A stretch of DNA of 35,815 nt from CAYGVX01 sp964395545 (lineage in GTDB: Archaea; Thermoproteota; Bathyarchaeia; Bathyarchaeales; SOJC01), in the NCBI GenBank assembly GCA_964395545.1, contig CAYNAW010000010.1, forward strand, positions 1 to 35,815. The letters run 5' to 3'. Shown here in pieces: positions 24,538 through 33,073 of the stretch. A program made the position numbers and the translations under genes. Under the pieces are notes generated by a model. The model was given only the letters and a program-made list of their open reading frames with translations. It had not been told where the DNA came from and did not search any database. Positions within the stretch are counted from its first letter, which is position 1; the number at the start of each line of letters is the position of its first letter.

Positions 24538-26684
24538 AGTCTCCCCGCCGAGTGTTTTTCGGTTTCAGGGTGGCAACCCTCATATTTAGCTTGCCTCACA
24601 GAAAAGCCTTCAAGCACTTTCTTCTCGTGGCTAGGACGCTCGAAGAGCACGTCTTCAATGTAAGCCCTCAAAGGTTCGGCTACGCTCCAGGCTTGGGCGA
24701 CGCATCCGCCGGGCAGATGAGGCGGGTTGCCGTCGAAGACTTCGCTTAATGTCCCGAGTCCAGCATGATGGAGTTGCTCGCTAAACAAGGGTTTGAGAAA
24801 ACTCTCGAAGGCGAACTTCCTCCACGCTTCCTCAAAATTCTTCAGCCTCAGGAAGCCTGTGACGAAGGGTCCGATGAGCCACGGCCACGCAGTACCGTTG
24901 TGATAAGCCGTGTCCCGATCGCTCCAGCCTCCTCCGTATCGCCCACGATACCGCGAGTCGTCTGCAGACAAAGTTCTAACCCCGTAGGTCGCCCACAGTT
25001 TCTCTTGGGCCACGGAGACTACAGCGGCTTGCCTAGCCTCGTCGAGCATAGAGAAGTCTAGTGACACGGCGAACACTTGGTTAGGCCTCACGGAGCGGTC
25101 TCGGATTTCGCCGTTTACTGTGTCAAAGAGGCAACTATCGTGAGGGTTCCAGAATTTTTCGGCAAAAGAGTGTTGGGCTTTCTCTGCCATCTTGCAGTAG
25201 TTTTCCGCCAGACCCATCTGCCCAAAACAGGAGGCCAGCAGCTGCATAATCCTTAGAGCGTTGTACCAGAGTGCCTGGATTTCCACTGCTTTGCCTTCGC
25301 GGGGCGTTACCGGGTTGTTGTGTACCATGGCGTCCATCCACGTCAGCTGGGACCCGTGTGTAATCAGCCCATCATTGTCAAGCCGTATGTGGTTTATTGT
25401 TCCTTGTATGTGATAGTCAACGACAGACTGCAGCATGCTCCATAACTCCTGCCTCACGAAGTCGAAGTCTCCTGTGTATTTTAGGTATTGAAGGACAGCG
25501 TTGAAATACCACAAGGTCGCGTCAACCGTGTTGTAGACTGGCTTCATCCCTGAATCGTCAGGAAAACGGTTCGGCACTATGCCGAGGCTGCAGTAATGCT
25601 TGAAAGTCCTCAGGATTTCTCGGGCTTCTTGGAAACGTCCAGTGACGAGAGTAAGCCCCGGCAAAGCGATGAGTGAGTCGCGCCCCCAGTCCTCAAACCA
25701 GTGATACCCTGCGATGACCGATTTTGTCTTAGTGGAAAAGCGGTTTACTATGAACGAGTCGGCAGCCAAGACGAGCCACTTCAGCCACTCGTCATAGGCG
25801 ATGTTTGGGTGTTGCCCTCGGAATCTTGCCAACAGCTCAGTCAGTCTGCCCGACTCGCGTCGAACTAGGCTATCAGCGTCTTCGAGTTCGCTGCAGAGAG
25901 ACGAGTGGAGACTCTCTGCACGTTCTAACTCTGTGTCTGCCACCGCCAAGACAAAAAACCTTGCTTTTGCCGCCAATTCAAGTTCAAACGTACCCGGCAC
26001 GTAGCAGTCGTCTAGGCAGCTCGTCCCAAGCGACTTGTCCACTCTGAAGAGCATGTTTTCAACCCATCGCTCTCCAGCGGAGTATGTCCCGACGTCGGAG
26101 GATACGATCAGCGCCGATTGGGGGTTCGCCGTTTGAACCGTCGTCTTCTGGGGGGCAGGTTTCTGCACGAAGCTCCACCCAAGCTTGTCCTTGTCTGTTA
26201 CTGCATGGAAGTGTCTAGCATTAACCAGGGGGTGAACGCGCAGGGTCACCGCTTCTTCCGGCAGAGACAGCGTCTCGTAGAGAATCACGGTCGCGTTCTT
26301 CCCGTGGGGCATGAACACTGTCTTGCGGAGTCTCACATCCCCCGCGTTGTAGATGAATGTGGGAAAAGGCGACAGGGAGAAGCCTACAAGATGTTTATAG
26401 CCCTCCGGGTGCAGGCCTTGGCTGAATTCGTTGCTGCCGAGAGAGTAGACTTCTCCTTCAACAAGGAGCTGCTCATCGAGCTTGGAAAGCAGCACTCTCC
26501 GGTCCACGGGCGGATGGAAAGAGGGCACAAGCAGCCCGTGATACTTGCGCGTGTTGATGCCCAAGACTGTGGACGCGGCGTATCCGCCTAAGCCGTTCGT
26601 CACTACCCACTCTAACGTGGTTCCCTTCTCCACGTCTGAGAGGATAGTCCTATCGAGCTCGATTCTGGGCAAACCCCGCTCCAT
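24534..26684 (-). CDS. Amylo-alpha-1,6-glucosidase (archaeal glycogen debranching enzyme)
   Basis: This 716-residue protein has an N-terminal GDE_N-type beta domain (GLGGYAASTVLGINTRKYHG near 32-51) and a C-terminal (alpha/alpha)6 GDE_C domain. The latter contains GYHWFEDWGRDSLIALPGL, with the typical Asp acid near the middle, and GTAWPWLIGPF. The enzyme removes alpha-1,6-linked glucose stubs from glycogen. It begins 13 bases after the DUF89 stop and overlaps GH57 by 4. The combination with GT4 and GH57 shows this lineage stores glucan. Confidence 0.92.
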   Translation of the reverse strand: MERGLPRIELDRTILSDVEKGTTLEWVVTNGLGGYAASTVLGINTRKYHGLLVPSFHPPVDRRVLLSKLDEQLLVEGEVYSLGSNEFSQGLHPEGYKHLVGFSLSPFPTFIYNAGDVRLRKTVFMPHGKNATVILYETLSLPEEAVTLRVHPLVNARHFHAVTDKDKLGWSFVQKPAPQKTTVQTANPQSALIVSSDVGTYSAGERWVENMLFRVDKSLGTSCLDDCYVPGTFELELAAKARFFVLAVADTELERAESLHSSLCSELEDADSLVRRESGRLTELLARFRGQHPNIAYDEWLKWLVLAADSFIVNRFSTKTKSVIAGYHWFEDWGRDSLIALPGLTLVTGRFQEAREILRTFKHYCSLGIVPNRFPDDSGMKPVYNTVDATLWYFNAVLQYLKYTGDFDFVRQELWSMLQSVVDYHIQGTINHIRLDNDGLITHGSQLTWMDAMVHNNPVTPREGKAVEIQALWYNALRIMQLLASCFGQMGLAENYCKMAEKAQHSFAEKFWNPHDSCLFDTVNGEIRDRSVRPNQVFAVSLDFSMLDEARQAAVVSVAQEKLWATYGVRTLSADDSRYRGRYGGGWSDRDTAYHNGTAWPWLIGPFVTGFLRLKNFEEAWRKFAFESFLKPLFSEQLHHAGLGTLSEVFDGNPPHLPGGCVAQAWSVAEPLRAYIEDVLFERPSHEKKVLEGFSVRQAKYEGCHPETEKHSAGRL

Positions 26685-26697
26685 CTGTCTCTCATCC

Positions 26698-27585
26698 CTA
26701 AGGCTTCATCAGTATAGCCACGTTTTTGCCCCGTTCGACTCCAAGGTGCCTGGCAACAGGGTTGCACTTCGTTCTCAGCAGCAAAGCATGAGGCTGCTCC
26801 AACGGTATCTCGGTGAGGGTTTCGGCGTAGCCCATGCCCTTGGCGACCACAAAGTCGGCCCTATCATAAGCCTTAACGAACTCCGGCGAACGCTCTTCTG
26901 ATAAGGGCAGTCCCACGGCGTCAGCTCCCGTGGTGATAACCGCGTCGGCTACCTCGAACATGCTGACCACCTTAGCATCCGCCAGAGTTGCGTCGTTCAG
27001 CACCGGACCGCCCTTCACCGCTACTGTTACCTTTGCGCCAGTGCGCTTCAACGCGTCTACTAGAAGCTTATCGAAGGCTATCTCTCCAGCATTGTCGGTC
27101 AAGAATAGGATGTTCTTGGCTTTTCTGGCTTCTGCGTAGATCTTTGAAATGTCGTCTACTGCCAAATCCTTCTCTGCATCCGCGATAAGTGACTCGAGGT
27201 CCGTTAAATCGACTTCATGCTTGGGAATATCAAACTCGATCACGTTGCCCACGATGGCCGCGAGACAAGCTCTCCTGAACCGCTCCGCCGGCGAAGAGTG
27301 CTGCTCAATCATATCCTTCACTGCGGGCAGCAGCTCCAAGGCGGCGCTGTTGCTAAGACGCTTTTTTTCCGCGTAAACATCGAGGTTGCCCGTGACTTGC
27401 TTGATCACCCTGTCCCGCATCGTCCCAAGGACTGCAGCAACGGCTCCCGGCTTGAACTCTCTCGTCATACCCTCCAACAAAGCAGATGCAGCCTTGAACT
27501 GCAAGACGGGATTACTCGTGGCTTCGGCGATTTCAAGATAGCCGCGATGAATCAGACACGAAAGACACTCGATTTCGACCTTCAA
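26698..27585 (-). CDS. DUF89 (ARMT1-like) metal-dependent phosphatase
   Basis: This 295-residue protein of the DUF89/AF1104 type is found mostly in archaea. C7 and C10 at the N-terminus are a feature of the archaeal subgroup. The metal/phosphate site is visible as TDNAGE (163-168), LND (196-198) and the downstream KGMGYAETL. DUF89 proteins are metal-dependent phosphatases of sugar phosphates and related compounds, proposed to act in metabolite damage control. Here it is co-transcribed 15 bases downstream of triosephosphate isomerase and 13 upstream of the debranching enzyme, so a sugar phosphate is a reasonable substrate guess. The start is TTG 27585. Confidence 0.85.
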   Translation of the reverse strand: MKVEIECLSCLIHRGYLEIAEATSNPVLQFKAASALLEGMTREFKPGAVAAVLGTMRDRVIKQVTGNLDVYAEKKRLSNSAALELLPAVKDMIEQHSSPAERFRRACLAAIVGNVIEFDIPKHEVDLTDLESLIADAEKDLAVDDISKIYAEARKAKNILFLTDNAGEIAFDKLLVDALKRTGAKVTVAVKGGPVLNDATLADAKVVSMFEVADAVITTGADAVGLPLSEERSPEFVKAYDRADFVVAKGMGYAETLTEIPLEQPHALLLRTKCNPVARHLGVERGKNVAILMKP

Positions 27586-27600
27586 CCGAAAGCACCAGTC

Positions 27601-28299
27601 TTAGACAGCGGACGTGGCTTGAGCGAAATCTAAGAGCACTTTGTAGGGGTCTTTTGCCTTCACGATGCCGCTGGCGACGAGAACGCCCTGTGTCCCGAGC
27701 TTGAGAGCCGCAGCCACGTCTTCGCCTTGAGTGATCCCCGCGCCGCAAAGGACGGTGACATCTGGGTTCACTTTCCTTACGAGCTCCACCGTGTCGGTCA
27801 CAATTTCGGGCTTAGCCTTAGAGACAGGGATCCCGCTGCCGATGAGTTCAGGCGGCTCGATAGCTATGAAATCGGGCATCAGTGCTGCGGCAGAGACGCT
27901 GACGCGTGCGTTGTTCGTGCAGACCACGGAAACCAGGCCGAGCTCTTTGGCTCGGCTGACGGCGACGTCTATGTCTGCCAGCCTCAAACGTCTCTCAGAA
28001 TGGTTAATGAGTGTTCCAACAGCCCCTGCTTCCTTCACAGCCTCGGGCAAAACGTGTCCCGTGAAGCTGCCGGGGCTAGCATAGTCCATGTGTTGGGCGA
28101 AGATAGGGAGAGAAACGGCCTGGGTGAGCCGAGGTATGTCTGTGAATTGTGGGGCGAGTCCGATGCAGACACCTGTTTCACGGTGGACTTTGACCGCATG
28201 CTCGGCCAGCTCCAAAGCCTTCTTTCCCGTACCCTCCAAGTAGGTCTTGAAGTTGACGAGAATCAACGGTGTCCTGAGAGTTTCCAAACGTGTTGTCAC
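27601..28299 (-). CDS. tpiA: Triosephosphate isomerase (archaeal type)
   Basis: This 232-residue TIM barrel interconverts glyceraldehyde 3-phosphate and dihydroxyacetone phosphate. It is about 20 residues shorter than bacterial enzymes, as expected for archaea. The active site is seen in N16/K18 (NFKTY), the catalytic His in INHSERR, the catalytic Glu in IAIEPPE and the phosphate-binding GAGIT and LVASG. The GTG start at 28299 is about 26 bases after a TATA box, so the message is probably leaderless. It heads a six-gene operon reaching the winged-helix gene at 21521. Confidence 0.95.
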   Translation of the reverse strand: MTTRLETLRTPLILVNFKTYLEGTGKKALELAEHAVKVHRETGVCIGLAPQFTDIPRLTQAVSLPIFAQHMDYASPGSFTGHVLPEAVKEAGAVGTLINHSERRLRLADIDVAVSRAKELGLVSVVCTNNARVSVSAAALMPDFIAIEPPELIGSGIPVSKAKPEIVTDTVELVRKVNPDVTVLCGAGITQGEDVAAALKLGTQGVLVASGIVKAKDPYKVLLDFAQATSAV

Positions 28300-28320
28300 C
28301 GCGTATAGCTTACGGGCAGT

Positions 28321-28330
28321 GTGTTAAAAA
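28321..28330 (-). promoter_or_regulatory. Promoter of the TPI-glycogen operon
   Basis: GTTTTTAAC on the minus strand is centred about 26 bases before the GTG of tpiA. Since the genes downstream are separated by 15, 13, -4, -4 and 3 bases, this is the only obvious promoter for the whole run. Confidence 0.5.
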
Positions 28331-28345
28331 CAGTTGTGCAACCAC

Positions 28346-30136
28346 TCACTTCGTCTCCGCTACGTAGTAGTACTCGCCTAATCGGCGTTGATGCCTGTCG
28401 GTCCGAGAACCCTCCTTGTTCACTCTGGGGCGCTTAGTAGCCGGGTCTCTCCGGAACGTAACCCGCATCCCCTTGAGGAAAGCGTTCATTCCCTTCCTAA
28501 GAGTCGTCGGAGGATTGGCGCAGCCTTCGACTCCGGGTTTCCCGTCGAAGATCATTAGGCGGTCGGCGATAAAGTCTTGAGCCACCACATCGTGCTCCAC
28601 GACGAATGCCGTGGCGTTCCTGCCTTCGACGACCCGTCGAATCGTTCGCGCCATGTTCAAACGTTCCTCCACGTCGAGGTAGGCGCTTGGCTCGTCGAGC
28701 AGGTAGAGTTGGGCTTCTCGCGAAAGGCATGTGGCTATGGCGACTCTCTGGAGTTCACCTCCGCTCAGCTGGTTGACGCTGCGATCTAGTAGCCTCTCCA
28801 AGCCGAGGGGACCCAAGACCTCGCTGCGGTACAAGCTCGCCGACAATTCTTCTTTCCTCACATTTCTCAGCAGCTGCTCCACCGTGCCCTCGTAGTCCGC
28901 AGAGATATATTGGGGCTTGTAACTCACCGTCAACTCGTCAGGCGCAGACGTTGCTCCTGCGTCTGGCTTCTCGATTCCCGCCAGAAGCTTGACGAAAGTG
29001 GTCTTGCCGATGCCGTTGGGACCTAAAATTCCTACAACCTCGCCCTTCTTGACTTCGCCTGCCTCGGCCTTCAAGGCGAACCCTTCGTAACGTCTCAGGA
29101 GTCGCTCCCAGCGTAGCACTGTCTCGCCGACGCCCCAGCTCACCGTCGGCGGCTTGACGTGGAAGACTATCGGCTCTTTTCGGAAGCGTATGTTCTCGTC
29201 CGGGATAAAGCCCTCTAAGTACACGTTGATGCCCACTCTCACACCGTGGACGTTGGAGACCACACCGTAGACGCCCGGTTCGCCATAGAGGACGCATATC
29301 TGGTCGGACAAGTAGTCGATGATGGCAAGGTCGTGTTCAGCGACAATCACAGTTTCATTCTCTTCTTTCAGGCTTCGTATCGCTCGAGCGACTTCGAGGC
29401 GTTGCTTGACGTCGAGGTAGCTTGACGGCTCGTCGAAGAGATAGACGTCGGCTTCCCGGCAGATGGTTGCTGCGACGGCTACCTGTTGAAGCTCTCCCCC
29501 GCTTAGGACATCTAGCGCGCGGTTCCAAATAGGTTCGAGGTCAAGCCTGTCTGCGATTTTCTTCAACCTACCCTTCTCATCCACCTTCTCCAGGAGTTCG
29601 CTTACTCTGCCCGACACCACCTTGGGAATCTTATCCACGTACTGAGGCTTGTGGGCGACTTTCAGGGCCTTCTTGCTGAGCTTGAGGAAGTAGTCCTGAA
29701 GCGTGGAGCCCCTGTAGTACTTGATGATTTCTTCCCAGCTCGGAGGGCTATCGTAGCGTCCAAGGTTAAGCGTTATCTCGCCAGACAGGATCTTGATGGC
29801 CGTGCTCTTTCCGATGCCGTTCTGACCGAGCAGGCCGAGCACAACACCTTCTGAGGGAACAGGGAGACGGAAAAGCTTGAACGCGTTTGGACCGAAGCGG
29901 TGACTGCATTCTGCCTCAAGCTCGTCTGGCAAGTTGACGATGGTGATGGCTTTGAAGGGACATTTCTTGACGCAGATGCCGCATCCCACGCAGAGGGCTT
30001 CCACGATCTGCGGTTTGCCCTCTTCGAAGACTATGGCTTCCACTTTGCTCCTGACTTTCGGGCAGAAGCGGTAGCATATCCGGTCGCAGCGCTTCGGCTT
30101 GCACCGATCTGCATCGAGCACGGCTATTCGGACCAT
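28346..30136 (-). CDS. ABCE1/RLI ribosome recycling ATPase
   Basis: This 596-residue protein splits post-termination ribosomes with aRF1/Pelota in archaea and eukaryotes. The N-terminal ferredoxin domain has two 4Fe-4S sites: C12, C17, C21, C25 and C49, C52, C55, C59. The first ATPase domain follows with Walker A GQNGIGKST (104-112), signature LSGGELQQ and Walker B VYLFDEP. The second has GPNGIGKTT, LSGGELQR and LYLLDEP. There is a hinge between. All catalytic elements are intact. The gene is transcribed alone. A CTATAGAAT element at about 30161-30170 may be its TATA box. Confidence 0.97.
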   Translation of the reverse strand: MVRIAVLDADRCKPKRCDRICYRFCPKVRSKVEAIVFEEGKPQIVEALCVGCGICVKKCPFKAITIVNLPDELEAECSHRFGPNAFKLFRLPVPSEGVVLGLLGQNGIGKSTAIKILSGEITLNLGRYDSPPSWEEIIKYYRGSTLQDYFLKLSKKALKVAHKPQYVDKIPKVVSGRVSELLEKVDEKGRLKKIADRLDLEPIWNRALDVLSGGELQQVAVAATICREADVYLFDEPSSYLDVKQRLEVARAIRSLKEENETVIVAEHDLAIIDYLSDQICVLYGEPGVYGVVSNVHGVRVGINVYLEGFIPDENIRFRKEPIVFHVKPPTVSWGVGETVLRWERLLRRYEGFALKAEAGEVKKGEVVGILGPNGIGKTTFVKLLAGIEKPDAGATSAPDELTVSYKPQYISADYEGTVEQLLRNVRKEELSASLYRSEVLGPLGLERLLDRSVNQLSGGELQRVAIATCLSREAQLYLLDEPSAYLDVEERLNMARTIRRVVEGRNATAFVVEHDVVAQDFIADRLMIFDGKPGVEGCANPPTTLRKGMNAFLKGMRVTFRRDPATKRPRVNKEGSRTDRHQRRLGEYYYVAETK

Positions 30137-30514
30137 GATGCCTTACCTATTATTCGATGTTGATTCTATAGAGTGCCCCAGAGAAACTAATAAAAGTTGA
30201 CAAGAGCGAAAAAGCGTCGAGTGGAAAGCTGGAACAAGAGACTTGTTCAATAGTGCTATCTGAGTGGGAAGCGACGAACCAATGGAACTGGAAATTCATG
30301 GATTCGGATCTTCGGTTCCTGCAGAATAGAAGACACGGTGGGAGTTGATGACTGCTCTGTTGAGGCATCATCTGCGCGCAGCTAGTCTTTCTCGTGGTTT
30401 TCGGGATTGGCTTCCCGCGAGGATACTCCTGTCCCAAGAGAATCACGGGAGAATCTGCACTGCGTGTAGTACGGAAAGATGTGGGTTCTGTGCAAAAAGC
30501 GCAGAAGAGGACTG
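30137..30514. other. Intergenic region with no recognised gene
   Basis: This interval of about 380 bases holds the ABCE1 promoter at its left edge. The frames that cross it have no domain, no convincing start signal and unlikely residue composition. I see no tRNA, repeat or C/D-box RNA. Confidence 0.6.
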
Positions 30515-30850
30515 CTATCTGCGTCGCATTCCGTAGAAAGCGCCTATGACGATTAGTAAGCCGACGATGACTAGCATTGCTGGTCCGAGAAATTCCCATA
30601 ATTGCAGTCCTGAGTAAATCGATAGTCCAATAATTATGATTATGATTCCGAAGATGATGCCCACTATGGCGCCTCCGTGGGGAAGCCCGAAGCACTCGTC
30701 CTCCGTGGGACGGTGTTCATGGGGGCCAAAGCAGCTGTCGTCTCTGCGGTGTCTCTTCGCGGGGCGGGAAGCGTGTAGTGTTGCACCGCATTTTGTGCAC
30801 TCTGTCGCATCGTCCTCGTTCTTGGTTCCGCATTTGGTGCAGTAAACCAA
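30515..30850 (-). CDS. Zinc-ribbon membrane protein
   Basis: The protein, about 111 residues long, begins with a zinc ribbon (CTKCGTKNEDDATECTKCG) at residues 4-22. A His-rich cytoplasmic stretch (KRHRRDDSCFGPHEHRP) and two membrane helices follow (about 68-84 and 88-106). The zinc_ribbon_2-plus-TM layout is common in archaea, but no function is established. I chose TTG 30850 because AGGAAGGA lies seven bases upstream and the protein then starts directly at the ribbon, as in relatives. A longer TTG start at 30871 is possible. A minus-strand TATA-like CTTAAGAA lies near 30893-30902. Confidence 0.7.
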   Translation of the reverse strand: MVYCTKCGTKNEDDATECTKCGATLHASRPAKRHRRDDSCFGPHEHRPTEDECFGLPHGGAIVGIIFGIIIIIIGLSIYSGLQLWEFLGPAMLVIVGLLIVIGAFYGMRRR

Positions 30851-30971
30851 TCGCTTTTCCTTCCTGTTCAAAGACTCTTCAATGCTGGGTCGGTTCTTAA
30901 GACTTTGGGTAGTGGAAATGATCTGATAAGCCAGATTCAGCCATCCAGAGGCAACGGGATTGACGTTCTGG

Positions 30972-31469
30972 TCAGACTATGTACTTTTGATTGGTAGTTT
31001 CAAAGTCTTTGACGATTTCAATTACCCGCTTGGGTGCTCTCAGACTATCCAACGGAAGCCCTTGTAGGATGGACCAAGGTCCGAGCTCTGCCAGTCGAGT
31101 GGTTATGTGGTCCTCGCCGAAACATGCCATGGAAACCCTGTGAACAAGCGGTCGCACATCAGCTTCCTTTACGTATCCTAATGCATGAAGGTACTCGTGG
31201 AGAAGCAACGTGTAAATGAAGGCGTTCAGCACCTTCTTGGAGGTTGCGGTGGCTTCGACTATCTGGACAAGAGACCGGTTCAAGACTATGTTGTTCGTTC
31301 CCAAAGGGTGATAGGCTCCAAGTCGGAGAGGCATGTCGTCGAGGAAGAGCATCATGGTGCGTCGCTGCTTGCCCAACGCGGTCTTGGCGGTGTCTTTCAC
31401 GATTTCCCAGACTTCACTGTATCCCTGCGCGTTGTCCAGACGCTTCCTATTCGCCTCCACTTTGTCCAT
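30972..31469 (-). CDS. Predicted zincin-like metalloprotease (HExxH)
   Basis: This 165-residue soluble protein contains LLLHEYLHALGY, where H91, E92 and H95 form the zinc-binding HExxH motif typical of small metallopeptidases. The third ligand is not obvious. Upstream, DDMPLRLGAYHPLGTNNIVLN appears to be a beta-strand region like the edge strand of zincins. I do not know a characterised homologue, so activity and substrate are unknown. A minus-strand GGTTAAAGAG at 31500-31509 is a likely TATA box, about 35 bases from the ATG. Confidence 0.6.
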   Translation of the reverse strand: MDKVEANRKRLDNAQGYSEVWEIVKDTAKTALGKQRRTMMLFLDDMPLRLGAYHPLGTNNIVLNRSLVQIVEATATSKKVLNAFIYTLLLHEYLHALGYVKEADVRPLVHRVSMACFGEDHITTRLAELGPWSILQGLPLDSLRAPKRVIEIVKDFETTNQKYIV

Positions 31470-31527
31470 TCGTCTTCAGAGAGGAGAACTCACGTTGCGC
31501 TCTTTAACCTTTTGCGGCGTCATGCCC

Positions 31528-31974
31528 TTACGGCTTTGGCGACATCGCTATAAAGACCACTATACCGACGAGTGCGAACCCGACTATGGCGAAGAGTATA
31601 ACGAATTCTTGGGGAAAGCCGAAGATGTAATGTTGCACGTTGTAGTTGATCGTCACAGACTTGGAGTTTTCGGCGAACAGATTTTCAAAGTGGAACCTGT
31701 AGGTCCCTTTGTTCTCGGCGACAAACTGAAAGTCTAAGGGGTTGGATACTGTTCCACTCGTTATTATCTCATCGTTGGAACCTGAGATTGAGAAGTTGAT
31801 GGGACCTCCCACAATTGCCACACGTCCAGACACTCTGTCGTCAACGTTCAAGCTCACCTCTCTTGTGAGGCTTTCTCCTGCTGACAGCGCGAAATTTTCG
31901 GTGTAGGCCTCTACAGGTCCACATGCTATGCCGATCGCGAGAAGAACACAGAGGGCTACGAGAATGTGCTTCAT
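31528..31974 (-). CDS. Secreted-side GOLD-domain type I membrane protein
   Basis: The protein has about 148 residues. A signal peptide (KHILVALCVLLAIGIACG) is followed by an extracellular beta domain (about 24-115) with the pattern of the GOLD/p24 fold: GRVAIVGGPINFSIS, a central DEI segment, and GTYRFHFENLFAENSKSVTINY. The protein ends in a membrane helix (FVILFAIVGFALVGIVVFI) and a short cytoplasmic tail. GOLD domains occur in eukaryotic p24 cargo receptors and in diverse prokaryotic surface proteins; the role here is unknown. ATG 31974 is preferred to GTG 31989 because the signal peptide then begins with Met-Lys and CAAGGAT lies just upstream. Confidence 0.7.
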   Translation of the reverse strand: MKHILVALCVLLAIGIACGPVEAYTENFALSAGESLTREVSLNVDDRVSGRVAIVGGPINFSISGSNDEIITSGTVSNPLDFQFVAENKGTYRFHFENLFAENSKSVTINYNVQHYIFGFPQEFVILFAIVGFALVGIVVFIAMSPKP

Positions 31975-32054
31975 ATCCTTGGCTACCACGTTTTTGTTGG
32001 AGCCGGAATTAGAAAAACGTTATGAAGAATAGGTATGAATCAACGATACTGATG

Positions 32055-33050
32055 TTATCTCATCATTATTCTTGCATAGGGGTCCTCAGCTACGCTTGGA
32101 AAAACGGTTTTCTTCACTCCAAACTGGAATAGTCGCTTCGTGCTTCTGGTGAAGGTGCCTATCAGACTGGCCTCGCTATGCTTCTGCAGTTCATACAGTG
32201 CTTCCTCCCTCTTTGCTGGATCGACTGCGGCGAGAAGGGTTCCTGTGGAAGACATGGAGAGCAGCTCGTTTTGGGAGAGGCCGAAATGGCCTTTGAGTAT
32301 CCTCGCTTCTTTCGCTATAGGGAGCATCTCAGAGTTCACTGTAAATCCGAGGTTGGAGTTATCAGCCATCTCGTTCAACGCCGTCACCAAGCCGCCTTCA
32401 GTAGTGTCGTGCATGGCGTGGACTCCTTTCACCTCTGCGAGGGTTAGCGCCTCGTTCACACATGTTTGCATGGTGACCATGTTGTGGAGTTGAAGGGTTC
32501 GTGCACTGCCGAAGAGGTGCTCTGCAAGGTCCCGACGTGCAACGGCGAAGTTCACGATCGTCTCCAAGCCAATCTGCTTGGTACAGATTATATCGTCTCC
32601 GGCTTGGGCCCCACCAGGCGTTATCAGCTTGTTCTTTGCCACTGTGCCGTAGGCTGTACAAGTTCCAACCACTGTTGAGAGTCCGTCATAGGTTCCCGTG
32701 TGCCCAGTTACTACGGTCATGGCAAGCTCTTCGACTGCTGCACAGACCTGTTCCATGACGGCTACAAACGTGCTCGCTTTCGTTTTGCGAGGACCTAACA
32801 AGTTGATTGCACAGAATTCTGGCTTGGCACCGAACAAGGCGACGTCCGATGCTGCATAGTGCACCAACAGCCATCCAAGCCACCGTTCCGGCACGCCTAG
32901 GCATGGGTCCGTGGAAACAACGAGACACATGTTTCCGTCTATGGTGTGCACTCCTGAATCGTAGCCTACCGCTGGAGGAACTATGACTTTGGGGTGTTTG
33001 TGTACACATTTGAGCAGTCTTCGAAGCTCTTCGTTAGACAGCTTTCCCAC
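32055..33050 (-). CDS. PurM/HypE/ThiL superfamily protein (AIR synthase-related)
   Basis: This 331-residue protein has the two-domain AIR-synthase fold. The N-terminal ATP/metal half contains LVVSTDP and the DVALFGAKP segment, equivalent to the conserved aspartate of PurM/HypE/ThiL. The C-terminal half has GAQAGDDIICTKQIG and a MHDTTEGGL motif. It lacks the C-terminal PRxC cysteine used by HypE, so it is not hydrogenase maturase. It starts at GTG 33050 with GGAGGGATTGAG upstream, 23 bases after the KaiC-like gene in the thiT operon. Because ThiL belongs to this superfamily, a role with thiamine phosphate is possible; enzyme identity is not shown. Confidence 0.8.
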   Translation of the reverse strand: MGKLSNEELRRLLKCVHKHPKVIVPPAVGYDSGVHTIDGNMCLVVSTDPCLGVPERWLGWLLVHYAASDVALFGAKPEFCAINLLGPRKTKASTFVAVMEQVCAAVEELAMTVVTGHTGTYDGLSTVVGTCTAYGTVAKNKLITPGGAQAGDDIICTKQIGLETIVNFAVARRDLAEHLFGSARTLQLHNMVTMQTCVNEALTLAEVKGVHAMHDTTEGGLVTALNEMADNSNLGFTVNSEMLPIAKEARILKGHFGLSQNELLSMSSTGTLLAAVDPAKREEALYELQKHSEASLIGTFTRSTKRLFQFGVKKTVFPSVAEDPYARIMMR

Positions 33051-33073
33051 CTCAATCCCTCCACGTCAAGAGA

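Noticed and set aside
30150..30695. 181-codon minus-strand frame in the ABCE1 upstream region
   Set aside because: Part of it is out of frame with the zinc-ribbon gene, composition is atypical and no domain is seen.
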